64,000 nucleotides of DNA from Methylocystis parvus OBBP (lineage in GTDB: Bacteria > Pseudomonadota > Alphaproteobacteria > Rhizobiales > Beijerinckiaceae), in assembly GCF_027571405.1 (NCBI RefSeq), contig NZ_CP092970.1, positions 62,001 to 126,000 of the forward strand, written 5' to 3'. Below, one piece after another: positions 63,377 through 64,000 of this stretch. Position numbers and translations under genes: made by a program. The stretch's first letter is position 1. Every line of letters starts with the position of its first letter. The notes under the pieces were generated by a model, which searched no databases, had not been told where the DNA came from, and was given only the letters and a program-made list of their open reading frames with translations.

Positions 63377-64000
63377 ATGAAACCGACCAGGCCCACCACG
63401 CTTTCGCAGGTGCCCCGGCGCTCGCTCGTTGATTCGACCATCGACTTGATCCGCGCTCAAATTGAGGGCGGCGTCTGGCAGGTTGGTGAGAAAATTCCGA
63501 AGGAGGATGTGCTAGCGGAGAGGCTTCGTGTCGGTCGAAACACCGTCCGCGAAGCTATTCGCGCCCTCTCTTACACCCAACTACTCGAAGTCCGTCAGGG
63601 CGATGGGACCTATGTCCGATCGAATATCGAGCCTGCGGAAATCATGCGTCATATCAGAGGAGCTAGCCTACGGGAGCATTTCGAACTACGCGCCATGTTC
63701 GAAACGAACTCTGCCCGGTTGGCTGCGCATCACCGTTCGGAGGAGGATATAGCGCTGTTGAGGCTTCTGCTAAAGCAGCGCGGTGAGGAGCAGGATCACA
63801 CGGATCGGGCAACATTCGTAGACGCCGACATCGAATTTCACGGGGCGATTGCGCGCATGTCTAGCAACGCTGTTCTTGCCGAACTCTATCGGTACTTTTC
63901 CCCCACGATGCGCGCCTATATGCTGTTTGCGCTGAGCCAACGCGATCTGCCGATGCCAAGCTTGGACCTCCACGAAGCTATCGTCGATGCAATCGCTCGC
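63377..64000 (+). CDS. GntR/FadR-family regulator (3' end outside window)
   Basis: 208 codons visible, open to the window end. Winged HTH: DLIRAQIEGGVWQVGEKIPK, DVLAERLRVGRNTVREAIRA, LLEVRQGDGTYVRS. The FCD ligand domain follows with its metal-site start ADIEFHGAIARMSSN and HEAIVDAI. FadR-type regulators of sugar acid, amino acid or organic acid use. Target not visible; possibly the next gene downstream. Confidence 0.9.
   Translation, partial: MKPTRPTTLSQVPRRSLVDSTIDLIRAQIEGGVWQVGEKIPKEDVLAERLRVGRNTVREAIRALSYTQLLEVRQGDGTYVRSNIEPAEIMRHIRGASLREHFELRAMFETNSARLAAHHRSEEDIALLRLLLKQRGEEQDHTDRATFVDADIEFHGAIARMSSNAVLAELYRYFSPTMRAYMLFALSQRDLPMPSLDLHEAIVDAIAR

Overview
The window reads as a high-GC alphaproteobacterial chromosome or megaplasmid segment, most likely from a type II methanotroph (Methylocystis/Methylosinus group). 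The main reason is a methanobactin (Mbn, chalkophore) operon at about 30.3-43.0 kb on the minus strand. I recognise mbnI (ECF sigma), mbnR (FecR-like), mbnT (TonB receptor), mbnP, mbnH, the precursor mbnA (too short for ORF calling, 34760-34867), mbnB, mbnC, mbnM and mbnF. The predicted MbnA core has the two Cys pairs of known methanobactins with a Gly-rich spacer between them. No MbnN aminotransferase is seen.

Layout. 0-11 kb: regulators (AraC, TetR, AraC), a glycosyltransferase truncated by an IS6 element, two related small membrane proteins around a NarL/NarX-type two-component system, a truncated globin, a candidate trans-acting sRNA and a Tat-exported DUF3047 protein. 11.2-14.8 kb: a Tn5053/Tn7-like TniABQ transposon with recognisable terminal inverted repeats, abutting a decayed S53 peptidase. 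16-22 kb: an MHS-type transporter and two adjacent genes that look like the two halves of one NAL1-like serine protease. 22-25.8 kb: plasmid debris (ParB, relaxase, integrase and IS91 fragments) with an apparently intact HigB/HigA toxin-antitoxin pair. 25.9-29 kb: an RND efflux pump. 29.1-43 kb: the mbn operon with two unknown genes at its 3' end and a frameshifted IS3 element between mbnR and mbnT. 43-48.4 kb: a DUF2946-like protein, then IS110, IS5 and IS66 remnants, then a stranded radical-SAM/SPASM peptide maturase whose probable precursor frame carries an amber codon. 48.65-51.97 kb: a second TniABQ element, truncated. 52-59.3 kb: a second metal or siderophore uptake cluster (PepSY membrane protein, OmpR/PhoQ-like two-component system, DUF2946-like protein, TonB receptor). 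59.5-64 kb: transposase debris, a methyltransferase, three small secreted or membrane proteins and a GntR/FadR regulator that runs off the window.

How it fits together. MbnI/MbnR/MbnT form a surface-signalling uptake loop. MbnB/MbnC convert Cys residues of MbnA into oxazolone-thioamide copper ligands, MbnF probably tailors a ring, MbnM exports the product, and the periplasmic MbnP/MbnH pair is linked to copper handling. I see the motif GTTTCC-N16-CGTCAA upstream of mbnT and again just after mbnR; it is a good candidate MbnI promoter. A 2417-bp stretch that appears identical occurs in direct orientation in both TniABQ elements and brackets the whole mbn region, so the intervening ~37.5 kb could be lost or mobilised by homologous recombination. 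All assignments come from reading the sequence; no database search was run.
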